Source of the DNA: an uncultured Clostridia bacterium
GTDB lineage: Bacteria > Bacillota > Clostridia > Lachnospirales > CAG-274
NCBI GenBank assembly: GCA_947628755.1
Contig: CANRBC010000002.1
Location: 62,001 to 126,000 of the forward strand
Length of the DNA stretch: 64,000 nt
Direction: 5' to 3'
The translations under genes were made by a program, and so were the position numbers. Every line of letters starts with the position of its first letter. Position 1 is the stretch's first letter. Of this stretch, positions 52,079 to 60,465 are shown in pieces. The notes under the pieces are model-generated. The model did not search any database. It saw nothing but the letters and a program-made list of their open reading frames with translations, and was not told the DNA's origin.

Positions 52079-52219
52079 ATGAAAAAATATACTAAACCCG
52101 AATTAATTGTAACAAGCATAAAGTCTCAGGATATTATTAACGTAAGCGCTATAAATGCTGCTAATCAGCTTAAAAAGCAGTTTAATGGAATAACTTTCGG
52201 TGAAGTAAACATATTCTGA
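52079..52219 (+). CDS. 46-aa small protein with a YxxPxL N-terminal motif
   Basis: This short ORF begins MKKYTKPELIVTSIKSQDII, preceded by AAGGAGGA at 8 bp, a strong ribosome site. It shares the transcript of the surface-protein gene ending 13 bp upstream. The Y-x-x-P-x-L motif followed by a D-I-I/V segment is the pattern of many short clostridial peptides; it also resembles the leader motif that RRE domains recognise in lasso peptide precursors. No cyclase, protease or RRE gene is nearby, so a RiPP role is only a possibility. The C-terminal half (about 22-46) is Asn/Gln-rich with no Cys. Confidence 0.65.
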   Translation: MKKYTKPELIVTSIKSQDIINVSAINAANQLKKQFNGITFGEVNIF

Positions 52220-52229
52220 TTGTTTATTG

Positions 52230-52256
52230 AAATGGCGGTCGTATCGACCGCCATTT
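52230..52256 (+). repeat. Terminator hairpin, left target-site duplication of element C
   Basis: The 27-bp hairpin AATGGCGGTC-GTAT-GACCGCCATT is the terminator of the small-protein gene. It recurs with two mismatches at 52498-52524. Confidence 0.8.
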
Positions 52257-52497
52257 TTGCGTGTCGATAAAATCGACACGCTTGAAAGAAATGCTTTCTG
52301 GCATTTCTTTCAGTTATCTAAGGAAGGAACCAGCCGTGTTTACTGATATTTTGACAAGTGTGCAAAATATCAGTAAAGTTCCTGTCCTCGGAGGAAGTGA
52401 ATTCCTCCTGCGGATTAAAGTCTGCGACGCTTTTTTACAAGCTGTTCTTTATTTTAATTTATATTTACTGTCAAAATATTGTTTTTTCGACTGTATG
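52257..52497 (+). mobile_element. Terminator-inserted 241-bp non-coding element, copy C
   Basis: It has the same orientation and layout as copy B. Its extreme ends have drifted (TTG... and ...ATG instead of CAG/CTG), and its flanking hairpins differ at 2 of 27 bases, so this is the oldest-looking copy. The hairpin at 52339-52377 has a sequence unrelated to that of A and B (TTTACTGATATTTTG with its complement), yet it occupies the same place between GGAAC and GTTCC. The hairpin at 52390-52408 matches B. It encodes nothing; an ORF that runs through it is accidental. Confidence 0.8.
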
Positions 52498-52524
52498 AAA
52501 TGGCTGTCTTATCGACCGCCATTT
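52498..52524 (+). repeat. Terminator hairpin, right target-site duplication of element C
   Basis: The copy of 52230-52256 with G-to-T changes at two positions still pairs partly. It marks the right border of the element. Confidence 0.78.
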
Positions 52525-52622
52525 AATGTGTTTATTTTATCAACATATATCTCCATATTTCGACCTTATATAGCCAATTATTTCTTAAAATATAAATTTT
52601 TTGTAAACAATACAAAAAACAA

Positions 52623-52651
52623 TAGACAAATCCATAATTTAGTGCTACAAT
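52623..52651 (+). promoter_or_regulatory. Possible promoter of a short transcript upstream of mgtE
   Basis: TAGACA at 52623-52628, a 17-bp spacer and TACAAT at 52646-52651. It would drive an RNA of about 170 nt, ending at the 52800-52825 hairpin, with no ORF. Confidence 0.45.
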
Positions 52652-52726
52652 TAAAGTGTAATTAAACAAATCTATTATGTAGTTATTTCTATTCAATCGG
52701 AATTTTACGGACACCTTATTTACGAT

Positions 52727-52760
52727 ATAACGAGTTGTATACTTGTATACAACCTGTTAT
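52727..52760. promoter_or_regulatory. Long palindrome upstream of mgtE
   Basis: GTTGTATAC-TT-GTATACAAC is a perfect 9-bp-arm palindrome (52734-52753), extended by ATAAC and GTTAT outside a 2-bp mismatch. It could be a GntR-type operator or an RNA hairpin in the putative leader. Confidence 0.5.
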
Positions 52761-52799
52761 ATTCTGTAATGCATAAAATTATATATACTACTGGAAAGA

Positions 52800-52825
52800 G
52801 CAGTCTCTTATGAGGCTGCGCTTTT
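52800..52825 (+). terminator. Hairpin terminator 90 bp upstream of mgtE
   Basis: GCAGTCTC and GAGGCTGC pair around TTAT, followed by GCTTTT. Confidence 0.6.
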
Positions 52826-52854
52826 CAGTTTACGGCAAATTTTATTTATTCGGC

Positions 52855-52883
52855 TTGACTAAGGGCTTTAAAATAATTATAAT
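52855..52883 (+). promoter_or_regulatory. Sigma-A promoter of mgtE
   Basis: TTGACT at 52855-52860, a 17-bp spacer and TATAAT at 52878-52883, which gives a leader of only about 25 nt. That leaves no room for an M-box riboswitch in this transcript. Confidence 0.65.
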
Positions 52884-52914
52884 TATGGTATGCTCCAAAA
52901 AAAGGAGGGGTAAT

Positions 52915-54309
52915 ATGGATAATAATATTATTAAAGAGCCAAATTATGCCGAGGAGCTTGTTGCTCTTATAAGAAGCGATATAGACGAAAGCAAGCTGAT
53001 AGAATTTATAGAGGATTATCATGAAAATGATATTGCAGACGCCTTTGAGCTTCTCTCCGAAGATGAAAGACGGCATTTATATAAAATACTCGGACCTGAA
53101 AAGTTTTCGGAAATTTATGCCTATCTTGAGGATGCCGACGAATATCTTAAGGAGCTTGATATTCAGAATGTTGCTAAAATAATAGAAAACATGGACTCTG
53201 ACGACGCCGTTGACGTTTTGGAGGAAATGGACGACGAGGTACAGGAGCAGATTTCACGTCTTATGGACGAGGATGCAAGCGCCGATATTCAGCTTATACA
53301 ATCCTATGATGATGATGAAATCGGCAGTATAATGACTACCAATTATATCGTTATACAAAAGGATATGTCGGTAAAGGCTGCTATGAGGGCTCTTGTTACC
53401 CAGGCTGAAAAAAATGACAATATTTCAACTATATATGTGACTGATGAGCAGGGCAGATATTACGGCGCTCTTGACCTTAAGGACCTTATAACCGCAAGAG
53501 AGCATACTCCCCTTGAGCCTCTTATGAGTACGTCATATCCTTATGTAATGGATCATGATACCATAAGCGATAATATTGAGCGTATTATGGACTATGCCGA
53601 GGACTCAATACCCGTGCTTAATAAGGATATGGAAATACTTGGAATAATAACGGCTCAGGATATGGTAGAGCTTGTAGATGAGGAAATGGGTGATGACTAT
53701 GCAAAGCTGGCAGGTCTTACTGCAGAGGAGGACCTTGACGAGACCCTTTCCCAAAGTATGAAAAAAAGAATGCCCTGGCTTATAGTATTGCTTTTCTTGG
53801 GCATAGGAGTATCTACTGTTGTAGGTATGTTTGAAAATGTAGTAGCTCAAATCGCTCTTGTTGTTTGCTTCCAGTCCCTTATACTGGATATGGCGGGAAA
53901 TGTGGGTACACAATCCCTTGCCGTTACGATTCGTGTTCTTATGGACGAAAATCTTAAGCCTAAACAGAAGTTATTTCTTGTATTCAAGGAGATGAGAGTT
54001 GGCTTTTGCAACGGCTTTCTCATAAGCTGTATTGCCTTTTTGTTCATAGGAGCATATATCGGTCTGTTTAAAAGCGGCAGTTGGAGTTATGCCTTTTCCG
54101 TTGCAGGCTGTGTTGGCGTTTCTCTTATTGTTGCTATGATTATTTCGAGCTTTGTGGGAACTGTTGTGCCAATGTTTTTCCATAAAATCAAAATCGACCC
54201 GGCAGTGGCTTCCGGACCGCTTATTACTACAGTAAACGACCTTGTGGCAGTTGTTACCTACTATGGCTTGTCATGGCTTTTGCTTATAAATGTAGCCCAT
54301 TTGGCATAA
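52915..54309 (+). CDS. mgtE: Magnesium transporter MgtE
   Basis: This is a Mg2+ channel of about 464 aa. A cytoplasmic N domain of helical repeats (about 1-130, DYHENDIADAFELLSEDERR, MDSDDAVDVLEEM) and two CBS domains (about 140-265, GSIMTTNYIVIQKDMSV, PVLNKDMEILGIITAQDM) sense cytosolic Mg2+. A five-helix pore domain follows with MAGNVGTQSLAVTIR and the conserved DP in KIDPAVASGPLITTVND. The start at 52915 follows AAAGGAGGGG at 6 bp; the 35-codon upstream extension precedes the transcript start. The gene stands alone. Confidence 0.96.
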   Translation: MDNNIIKEPNYAEELVALIRSDIDESKLIEFIEDYHENDIADAFELLSEDERRHLYKILGPEKFSEIYAYLEDADEYLKELDIQNVAKIIENMDSDDAVDVLEEMDDEVQEQISRLMDEDASADIQLIQSYDDDEIGSIMTTNYIVIQKDMSVKAAMRALVTQAEKNDNISTIYVTDEQGRYYGALDLKDLITAREHTPLEPLMSTSYPYVMDHDTISDNIERIMDYAEDSIPVLNKDMEILGIITAQDMVELVDEEMGDDYAKLAGLTAEEDLDETLSQSMKKRMPWLIVLLFLGIGVSTVVGMFENVVAQIALVVCFQSLILDMAGNVGTQSLAVTIRVLMDENLKPKQKLFLVFKEMRVGFCNGFLISCIAFLFIGAYIGLFKSGSWSYAFSVAGCVGVSLIVAMIISSFVGTVVPMFFHKIKIDPAVASGPLITTVNDLVAVVTYYGLSWLLLINVAHLA

Positions 54310-54397
54310 AATGTATAGATGAAAGACAATGTAAATTAATGCATATAGCCGTTTTGTACGACTGACTGAATTGTAAAACAGATTTATTATAAAAATC

Positions 54398-54430
54398 AAG
54401 CCGAGGAAGATTTCCTCGGCTTAGTTTTTT
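54398..54430. terminator. Bidirectional terminator between mgtE and the exonuclease gene
   Basis: AAGCCGAGGA pairs with TCCTCGGCTT around AGATT, with T-rich flanks on both sides. It serves the convergent genes. Confidence 0.8.
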
Positions 54431-54467
54431 AGTGCAGACATTTTGTCTGCTTTTTATTTGCTTATAT

Positions 54468-55109
54468 CTAATCGTTTAAAGCATAGTATTTTTGCTGAAT
54501 TATTTTATATATTTCACAGGTAGCCAATGCGTCGAAATAGGCTCTGTGGGCATTTTTAAGATCAATATCGAAGTATTTGGTGAGATATGCAAGAGAGTGC
54601 TTTTCACATTCCTTATTATAGCGTCTGCTGAGCCAAAGAGTATCTATTACAGGGTTATTTATGCTTATACCCTCTCTTTGGCAGCTGCATAGGAGAAATC
54701 CCATATCAAAGGGAGCGTTATGCGCCGCAATAGGCAGATCTTCTATAAATTCGCAGAACCTCGGCAGCACTATATCCATAGTTGGTTTATCCTTTACCAT
54801 GTCGTTGGTAATATGAGTAACACGGGTTATGCTGTATGGAATATATTGCTTGGGATTAATAAGCGTATTAAATGTGCCTGTGATTTCTCCCTCTGTTACC
54901 TTGACTGCGCCTATTTCCGTTATTCTGTTAAGCTGTGGATTCATTCCCGTTGTTTCAAAGTCAAATACAACATAGCTTTCCGCAGTAGGCTCTGTTATAC
55001 GGGTATATTCCTTTTTTACGGCAGGGGCTTTTCGCGGGGGTCTGTACTTATAGAATTCGTTGTTTTTAATATCAGATTTTTTAATGAGATAATCCAGAAA
55101 ATTATCCAT
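54468..55109 (-). CDS. DnaQ/PolC-type 3'-5' exonuclease
   Basis: The 213-aa protein has a DEDDh exonuclease domain: VFDFETTGMNPQLNRITEIGAV (Asp and Glu, about residue 50), AAHNAPFDMGFL (second Asp) and HRAYFDALATCEIY (His and last Asp). It starts 1 bp after lexA on the minus strand, so it is part of the lexA transcript and could be induced with it. It may proofread or trim DNA ends; it lacks a polymerase domain. About 45 residues at the N terminus are basic and proline-rich. Confidence 0.9.
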   Translation of the reverse strand: MDNFLDYLIKKSDIKNNEFYKYRPPRKAPAVKKEYTRITEPTAESYVVFDFETTGMNPQLNRITEIGAVKVTEGEITGTFNTLINPKQYIPYSITRVTHITNDMVKDKPTMDIVLPRFCEFIEDLPIAAHNAPFDMGFLLCSCQREGISINNPVIDTLWLSRRYNKECEKHSLAYLTKYFDIDLKNAHRAYFDALATCEIYKIIQQKYYALND

Positions 55110-55110
55110 A

Positions 55111-55731
55111 TCAAAAGCTCCTGAAAAGTCCCGTGACCTTGCCGAGTATTTTACAATCCCTTACATAAATAGGCTCGTATTCGTCATTTTCGGGCTGAAG
55201 CCTTATATATTCGTCCTCCTTATAGAAGGTCTTGCAGGTAGCGGAATCATCAATAAGGGCGATTATGATGTCGCCGTTCCGAGCAGTTATCTGCTGACGC
55301 ACCAGCACGAGGTCATTATTGAAAATGCCTGCGTTTATCATACTGTTGCCCTTTATTCTCAGCATAAATGTAGTATCGTTTGTAAGATAGCTGACGGGAA
55401 CGGGGAAATATCCCTCAATATTTTCCTCGGCAAATATAGGTGAGCCTGCTGCGACTGTACCTATAATAGGTATATTGCTGAATTCGGGAGTATGAGGCAC
55501 TTCGTCATAGTCGTAAAAATTATTTTCAAGTATTTTAATACATCTTTTCTTTGATTTTGGTCTGCGAATATAGCCTTTGCGCTCAAGGCTGTTAAGATGA
55601 AGATGTATAGAGGAGGTAGAGGAAAGACCGACTGCCTTGCCTATCTCCCTTATAGAAGGGGTAATGCCCTTGCGTATTTCTTCTCTTATGTAGTCGTAAA
55701 TCTTTTTCTGCATATCTGATAATTCCTGCAT
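55111..55731 (-). CDS. lexA: LexA repressor
   Basis: The SOS regulator of about 206 aa has an N-terminal winged helix (QKKIYDYIREEIRKGITPSI, VGLSSTSSIHLHLNSLERKGYI). The C-terminal S24 domain carries the cleavage pair Ala95-Gly96 in GTVAAGSP, Ser130 in KGNSMINA and Lys167 in ATCKTFY. RecA-stimulated self-cleavage relieves repression of repair genes. The start at 55731 gives the standard N terminus; 11 extra codons upstream lack a ribosome site. No clear CGAAC-N4-GTTCG box was found in the upstream 250 bp. Confidence 0.94.
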   Translation of the reverse strand: MQELSDMQKKIYDYIREEIRKGITPSIREIGKAVGLSSTSSIHLHLNSLERKGYIRRPKSKKRCIKILENNFYDYDEVPHTPEFSNIPIIGTVAAGSPIFAEENIEGYFPVPVSYLTNDTTFMLRIKGNSMINAGIFNNDLVLVRQQITARNGDIIIALIDDSATCKTFYKEDEYIRLQPENDEYEPIYVRDCKILGKVTGLFRSF

Positions 55732-55773
55732 AATACCCAACCTTTCGAAAATATATTCTATCACTTTAATATT

Positions 55774-55801
55774 ATTGTATCATATTTTTGAAAAAAGTAA
55801 A
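55774..55801 (-). promoter_or_regulatory. Promoter of lexA
   Basis: On the minus strand TTTACT (55801-55796), a 16-bp spacer and TACAAT (55779-55774), about 43 bp before the start. Confidence 0.5.
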
Positions 55802-55988
55802 GTTTTTTCTGAAAATTTGTACCAAAAAAATATTTGTACGAATATAAGAGTATGAATATATATGCTGCGTTTTCTGCATAATTGCTCGTAAATTAAATAA
55901 TATACATATATTTTGCCATAATTTGTTTAACGAATTTGTTTGAACACTTGTACCGTATAGCTTAAAATTAAATAAAGGAGGTCATAAT

Positions 55989-56342
55989 ATGAAAATTGAC
56001 AGCAGTACGGCAGGAAATACGCTTATTGTTTATCTGTTCGGCGATATAGACCATCACAATACGGAGCTTATAAAAAAATATATACATGAATGTATTGCTC
56101 CCGATATTAAAAACTTGGTGATAAGCCTTGAAAATGTAGAATTTATGGACAGCTCCGGAATAGGCATGGTACTTGGCAGATACAAGGAAATGAAAGAAAA
56201 AATGGGTACGGTCGCTCTTGTGGGCGTAAAGGGGAACATGGAAAGAATTTATACTCTTTCGGGACTGTACAGAATCATAAACAACTACTCTACTACGGAT
56301 GAAGCTCTTAAAAGTATACAGGACGGTGTTCACAATGAATAA
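55989..56342 (+). CDS. spoIIAA: Anti-sigma F factor antagonist SpoIIAA
   Basis: The 117-aa STAS-domain protein has the phosphorylation segment EFMDSSGIGMVLGRY, with the target Ser near residue 56. Unphosphorylated SpoIIAA binds SpoIIAB and frees sigma-F in the forespore. TAAAGGAGG precedes the ATG. The stop overlaps the spoIIAB start by 8 bp, which ensures balanced translation. A TTGAAC-17-TAAAAT promoter-like sequence lies just upstream (about 55940-55968); sigma-H sites were not convincing. Confidence 0.95.
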   Translation: MKIDSSTAGNTLIVYLFGDIDHHNTELIKKYIHECIAPDIKNLVISLENVEFMDSSGIGMVLGRYKEMKEKMGTVALVGVKGNMERIYTLSGLYRIINNYSTTDEALKSIQDGVHNE

Positions 56343-56745
56343 AATGGAAATAAGATTTGACGCTGTATCTCAGAATGAGGCGTTTGCAAGACTTGCGGTA
56401 TCGGGTTTTCTTTTGTACAAAAATCCCGGCATAAACGATATGGAGGATATAAAAATGGCTGTTTCTGAAGCCGTTACAAATTCAATAATACACGGCTATG
56501 ACGGAGAGGGAACTGTACGAATATACTGTGAAATAGATAAAAACAGCTTTATGGTGACGGTAGAGGACTTCGGCAAGGGAATAGAAAATATAGAGCTTGC
56601 AAGGAAACCGCTTTATACCTCGCGACCTGAGGAGGAACGGTCGGGAATGGGCTTTACAATAATGGAAGCCTTTATGGACAAACTGCTTGTCACCTCGGAA
56701 AAGGACAAGGGTACAAAAATTACCATGTATAAGGAACTGAAATAA
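56335..56745 (+). CDS. spoIIAB: Anti-sigma F factor/kinase SpoIIAB
   Basis: This GHKL kinase of about 136 aa holds sigma-F inactive and phosphorylates SpoIIAA. The ATP-binding boxes are AVSEAVTNSIIHGY, VEDFGKGIE and RSGMGFTIMEAFMDKL. The start at 56335 overlaps spoIIAA; an in-frame upstream ATG at 56299 would extend far into spoIIAA and was rejected. Confidence 0.95.
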   Translation: MNKMEIRFDAVSQNEAFARLAVSGFLLYKNPGINDMEDIKMAVSEAVTNSIIHGYDGEGTVRIYCEIDKNSFMVTVEDFGKGIENIELARKPLYTSRPEEERSGMGFTIMEAFMDKLLVTSEKDKGTKITMYKELK

Positions 56746-56746
56746 T

Positions 56747-57466
56747 ATGGAGGATATACATAAACTTATAGAAAAGGCTCAGAAGGGCGATGAGGAGGCT
56801 CTTGAAAAGCTAGTAAACGACAATATAGGGCTAATATGGAGCGTGGCAAAGAAATTTATAGGCAGAGGCGTTGAAGGCGAGGATTTATATCAGCTGGGAG
56901 CAATGGGACTTGTAAAGGCGATAAAGAAATTCGATATAAGCTATAATGTAAAGCTCTCCACCTATGCCGTGCCTATGATATGCGGTGAGATAAAGCGGTT
57001 TTTAAGAGACGACGGTATTATAAAAATAAGCAGGGGAATAAAGGAAACGGCATTTAGATTAATGAAGGCAAGGGAGGGCTTTTATTCCCTCCACGGCAGA
57101 GATGCTACCATAGACGAGCTGTCGGAATATACGGGAATAAACAGAGAGGATATAGTTGTTGCTCTTAATTCCATGCGGGATGTTGAGTCTATTGACAAAA
57201 AAATCGAAACGGATAAGGGAAGAGAAATGTATGTAATAGATACTATACCCGATAACTCCGATAAAAGCGAGCTTATAATAGACAGCATAGTTTTAAATGA
57301 AAACATAAAGAGCCTTGATAAAAGAGAACGGGATATAATAAGAATGAGGTATACGGAGGAAATGACTCAAACTCAGGTCGCCGATATAATAGGCGTATCA
57401 CAGGTGCAGATATCAAGGCTGGAAAAGAAAATACTTAAAAAGCTCAGGGAAGGATTTGATGTATAA
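56747..57466 (+). CDS. sigF: Forespore sigma factor SigF
   Basis: The 239-aa sigma factor has region 2 (LVNDNIGLIWSVAKKFIGRGVEGEDLYQLG, LSTYAVPMICGEIKRFLRDDG) and region 4 with VADIIGVSQVQISRLEKKIL. It directs early forespore transcription. It starts 1 bp after spoIIAB, so the three regulators form one unit with spoVA genes downstream. Confidence 0.96.
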   Translation: MEDIHKLIEKAQKGDEEALEKLVNDNIGLIWSVAKKFIGRGVEGEDLYQLGAMGLVKAIKKFDISYNVKLSTYAVPMICGEIKRFLRDDGIIKISRGIKETAFRLMKAREGFYSLHGRDATIDELSEYTGINREDIVVALNSMRDVESIDKKIETDKGREMYVIDTIPDNSDKSELIIDSIVLNENIKSLDKRERDIIRMRYTEEMTQTQVADIIGVSQVQISRLEKKILKKLREGFDV

Positions 57467-57508
57467 AAATTATAAATATCGGCAACATAACTAAAAAGGA
57501 GAATTGCC

Positions 57509-58117
57509 ATGGATATTTATATTAAACCCGACAAAAAAATAAGTGTGAACAGTACAGGCTATATAAAGGTCAAAGACGTGGCTAAGGTCTATGCCGAGGG
57601 AGGTCTTAAAAACAGAGTTGAGAATATAATACTCATGACCATAACCCACAGGGAAAACAAATGCTATCTTATATCGGTGCTTGATATAATTAACGCCATT
57701 GATAACGCTTTCCCCGGAAATACTGTGAACAACGTAGGCGAAATGGATACAATAGTAGAATTCAGCGCAAACAAAAAACAGAATCCTTTTATTCTGGCGC
57801 TGAAAATAATATTTGTATCCATTGTGCTTTTTGCAGGCTCTGCCACGGCTATTATGAGCTTCCATTCAGATGCTCAGATGGCGACAGTATTTGAAAACTA
57901 TTATTATATATTTTTTGGCGAAAGAATGACAAATCCCGCCATTATAGACTTGCCTTATTCAATAGGTCTGGCTGTGGGAATAATAGTATTTTTCAATCAT
58001 TTCGGTGGTAAAAAGCTCACAAGCGACCCTACTCCCATTGAGGTGGAAATGTCCGTGTACGAAGAGGATGTAAACACTAACATTATAGATACCCTTAACA
58101 AGGAGAGTAAAAAATGA
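57509..58117 (+). CDS. spoVAA: Stage V sporulation protein AA
   Basis: The 202-aa protein has an N-terminal soluble domain (MDIYIKPDKKISVN, VKDVAKVYAEG) and two C-terminal membrane segments (FILALKIIFVSIVLFAGSATAIMSFHSD and PYSIGLAVGIIVFFNHFGGKKLTSDPTPIEVEM). These are the SpoVAA hallmarks. It belongs to the channel that loads dipicolinic acid into the spore and releases it on germination. AAAAGGAG precedes the start. Confidence 0.92.
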   Translation: MDIYIKPDKKISVNSTGYIKVKDVAKVYAEGGLKNRVENIILMTITHRENKCYLISVLDIINAIDNAFPGNTVNNVGEMDTIVEFSANKKQNPFILALKIIFVSIVLFAGSATAIMSFHSDAQMATVFENYYYIFFGERMTNPAIIDLPYSIGLAVGIIVFFNHFGGKKLTSDPTPIEVEMSVYEEDVNTNIIDTLNKESKK

Positions 58118-58545
58118 GCGTATTGAGATATTTATTTCTTATAATTCTCGGACTGGGAGCGGGAGTTGTTATATCGGGGGCTGTATTTGCTTTTATTGCC
58201 ATAATCGGCGTTGTGCCAAGGCTGGCTATGAAAACAAAGACAGACAAGTATATAAAGCTATATGAGGAAATGATAGTGCTTGGCGGTATATTCGGCGCAT
58301 TTACGATAATGTATGATTACTATATTCCCATAGGCTCTGTACCCGTTATTATACTGGGCTTGTGTATAGGCATATTCTACGGCTGTCTGGCGGTTTCTCT
58401 TGCAGAGGTATTGAATGTAATACCGATTCTTTCAAGACGTACAAGGCTTTACAAGGGTCTTAAATATTTTATAACGGCGCTTGCCTTGGGCAAAATGACA
58501 GGCTCGCTTCTCTATTATTTTGTAGACGGTTTTTATTTTATGTAG
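58114..58545 (+). CDS. spoVAB: Stage V sporulation protein AB
   Basis: The 143-aa membrane protein has about four hydrophobic segments. GAVFAFIAIIGVVPRLAMKTKT near the start and SLAEVLNVIPILSRRTRL in the middle mark the SpoVAB family. It overlaps spoVAA by 4 bp. Confidence 0.92.
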   Translation: MSVLRYLFLIILGLGAGVVISGAVFAFIAIIGVVPRLAMKTKTDKYIKLYEEMIVLGGIFGAFTIMYDYYIPIGSVPVIILGLCIGIFYGCLAVSLAEVLNVIPILSRRTRLYKGLKYFITALALGKMTGSLLYYFVDGFYFM

Positions 58546-58555
58546 GAGGTATTAT

Positions 58556-58999
58556 ATGGGAAAGGAAATAACTAAGGAACAATACGATAAAATGGTCAAA
58601 AAGGCGTCTCCCGACAGTCCCATTTTAAAAAACTGTATAAAAGCGTTTATTGTAGGAGGCGTAATATGCACTGTGGGTCAAATCATAACCAATATTGCAA
58701 AGCTATGGGGAGCAGACGTAGAGGAGGCAGGAACATATACCTCCGTAATACTTGTAGTGGCGGCTTCTTTGCTGACAGGACTGGGACTTTACAGTAAGCT
58801 GGGAAAATTTGCGGGAGCAGGCTCCATAGTGCCTATAACAGGCTTTTCAAATTCAGTTACATCTCCTGCAATAGAGTTTAAAAAAGAGGGTATGATACTT
58901 GGATTGGGAGCTAAGATATTCATTGTGGCAGGTCCTGTTATACTCTATGGCGTGCTTACGTCTGTGCTTGTTGGAATAGTGTACTATTTTCTTGGATAA
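58556..58999 (+). CDS. spoVAC: Stage V sporulation protein AC
   Basis: The 147-aa membrane protein has the SpoVAC signature: KNCIKAFIVGGVICTVGQIIT and GAGSIVPITGFSNSVTSPAIEFKKEG. SpoVAC is proposed to be a mechanosensitive pore for dipicolinic acid release. GGAGG precedes the start and spoVAD follows after 12 bp. Confidence 0.95.
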   Translation: MGKEITKEQYDKMVKKASPDSPILKNCIKAFIVGGVICTVGQIITNIAKLWGADVEEAGTYTSVILVVAASLLTGLGLYSKLGKFAGAGSIVPITGFSNSVTSPAIEFKKEGMILGLGAKIFIVAGPVILYGVLTSVLVGIVYYFLG

Positions 59000-59011
59000 A
59001 GGGGGAAGTAT

Positions 59012-60034
59012 ATGGCAAGGCATATAGGTAAACAGTCAATGGAATTCGGAAAAAATATATCAATAAAGGCTACTGCCTCAACAGTGGGAACAAAGGAGGG
59101 CGAAGGTCCTCTGAGGGAATATTTTGATGTGGTATTACAGGATAATCTACTGGGGCAGGAAAGCTGGGAAAAGGCAGAAAGTAAAATTGCGTCGGATAAT
59201 ATAAAGCTGGCAATAAACAAAGCAAATCTTTCACCCCAGGAAATAGATTACATTGTGACGGGAGATCTGCTTAATCAATGCTGCGGAAGTACATTTGGCG
59301 TAAGAGGACTTAAGATACCCTTTTTCGGAGTATTCGGCGCTTGCTCCACAATGGGAGAAGCAATGAGCCTTTGCGCAATACTTGTGGAAAGCGGAGGAGC
59401 AGGAAATACCGTTGCGGGAGCTTCAAGTCATTTTTGTTCTGCCGAAAAGCAGTTCCGCTTCCCCATGGATCTTGGCACTCAGAGAACGCCTACGGCTACA
59501 TGGACTGTAACAGGCGACGGAGCGGCTGTAATCGCAGAGGGCAGCGAGCATCCCTTTATAAGAGGAATAACAACGGGAAAAATAGTGGATATGGGTATAA
59601 AGGACGCCAACAATATGGGCGCAGCAATGGCTCCTGCGGCTGCCGACGCAATATATGCTCATTTGCAGGATTTCGGCAGAACGCCCGATTACTACGATTA
59701 TATAGTTACGGGAGATCTTGGATATGTAGGCAAGGAATTACTATTAAAGCTCCTTAAAGAAAAGGGTTATGATATAAGTAAAAATCATATAGACTGCGGA
59801 ATTGAAATTTTTGACAAGGATTTACAGGATACCCACAGCGGAGGCAGCGGATGCGCCTGTTCTGCGGTAACCTTTGCGGGTATGCTCTATTATAAGCTGA
59901 GAAGAAAAATGATAAACAAAATACTTTTTGTACCTACGGGAGCGCTTATGAGCCCAACAAGTATACAGCAAGGCGAATCTATTGCCGGTATAGCTCATTG
60001 TGTTGATATAGAGAATGAGGGGGTTTCTGTATGA
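59012..60034 (+). CDS. spoVAD: Stage V sporulation protein AD
   Basis: The 340-aa soluble protein has a thiolase-like fold that binds dipicolinic acid without catalysis. Marks include TASTVGTKEGEGPL, DYIVTGDLLNQCCGSTFGVRGL, FFGVFGACSTMGEAMSLCAI and FVPTGALMSPTSIQQGESIAGIAH. It overlaps spoVAE by 4 bp. Confidence 0.96.
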   Translation: MARHIGKQSMEFGKNISIKATASTVGTKEGEGPLREYFDVVLQDNLLGQESWEKAESKIASDNIKLAINKANLSPQEIDYIVTGDLLNQCCGSTFGVRGLKIPFFGVFGACSTMGEAMSLCAILVESGGAGNTVAGASSHFCSAEKQFRFPMDLGTQRTPTATWTVTGDGAAVIAEGSEHPFIRGITTGKIVDMGIKDANNMGAAMAPAAADAIYAHLQDFGRTPDYYDYIVTGDLGYVGKELLLKLLKEKGYDISKNHIDCGIEIFDKDLQDTHSGGSGCACSAVTFAGMLYYKLRRKMINKILFVPTGALMSPTSIQQGESIAGIAHCVDIENEGVSV

Positions 60035-60387
60035 TGGATTATATAAACGCCTTCTGGGTAGGCGGTCTTATATGCGTTATAGGTCAGATACTTATAGATA
60101 AAACAAAGCTGACCTCCGCAAGAATACTGGTATTTTATGTAATAGCCGGCTGTATACTGGGAGGACTTGGCATATATCAGTATGTAGTCGATATAGGCGG
60201 AGCAGGAGCAACAGTTCCGCTTCTGGGATTTGGCTTCAATCTTTCAAAGGGCGTTATGAAAGAAATTGACGAATCGGGAGCCATAGGCATACTTACAGGC
60301 GGATTGAAAGCTACGGCGGCAGGAATATGCGCCGCAATACTTTCCGCCTTTGTAATGGCTCTTATATTTGACCCTAAAGAAAAATAA
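60031..60387 (+). CDS. spoVAE: Stage V sporulation protein AE
   Basis: The 118-aa membrane protein, related to SpoVAC, has FWVGGLICVIGQILIDKTKLTSARIL and GGAGATVPLLGFGFNLSKGVMKEIDESG. It is the last gene of the spoIIA-sigF-spoVA cluster. No hairpin terminator follows directly; an 84-bp palindromic repeat lies 78 bp downstream. Confidence 0.95.
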   Translation: MMDYINAFWVGGLICVIGQILIDKTKLTSARILVFYVIAGCILGGLGIYQYVVDIGGAGATVPLLGFGFNLSKGVMKEIDESGAIGILTGGLKATAAGICAAILSAFVMALIFDPKEK

Positions 60388-60465
60388 TGTAGGCGGAATG
60401 GGTAGATTTCTTTGTCTGTCCAAACAAATGTAATGCTGTTCAGCAAATTAATTTTGTAAAAGCCC

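Noticed and set aside
52261..52665. A 134-codon plus-strand ORF beginning in element C
   Set aside because: It runs through palindromic non-coding element sequence, has no ribosome site and is not open in copies A or B.
52525..52914. M-box magnesium riboswitch upstream of mgtE
   Set aside because: The conserved M-box core was not recognisable, and the consensus promoter leaves only about 25 nt of leader.
55732..55988. LexA-binding SOS box in front of lexA
   Set aside because: No sequence close to CGAAC-N4-GTTCG was found by eye on either strand, so no box is called.
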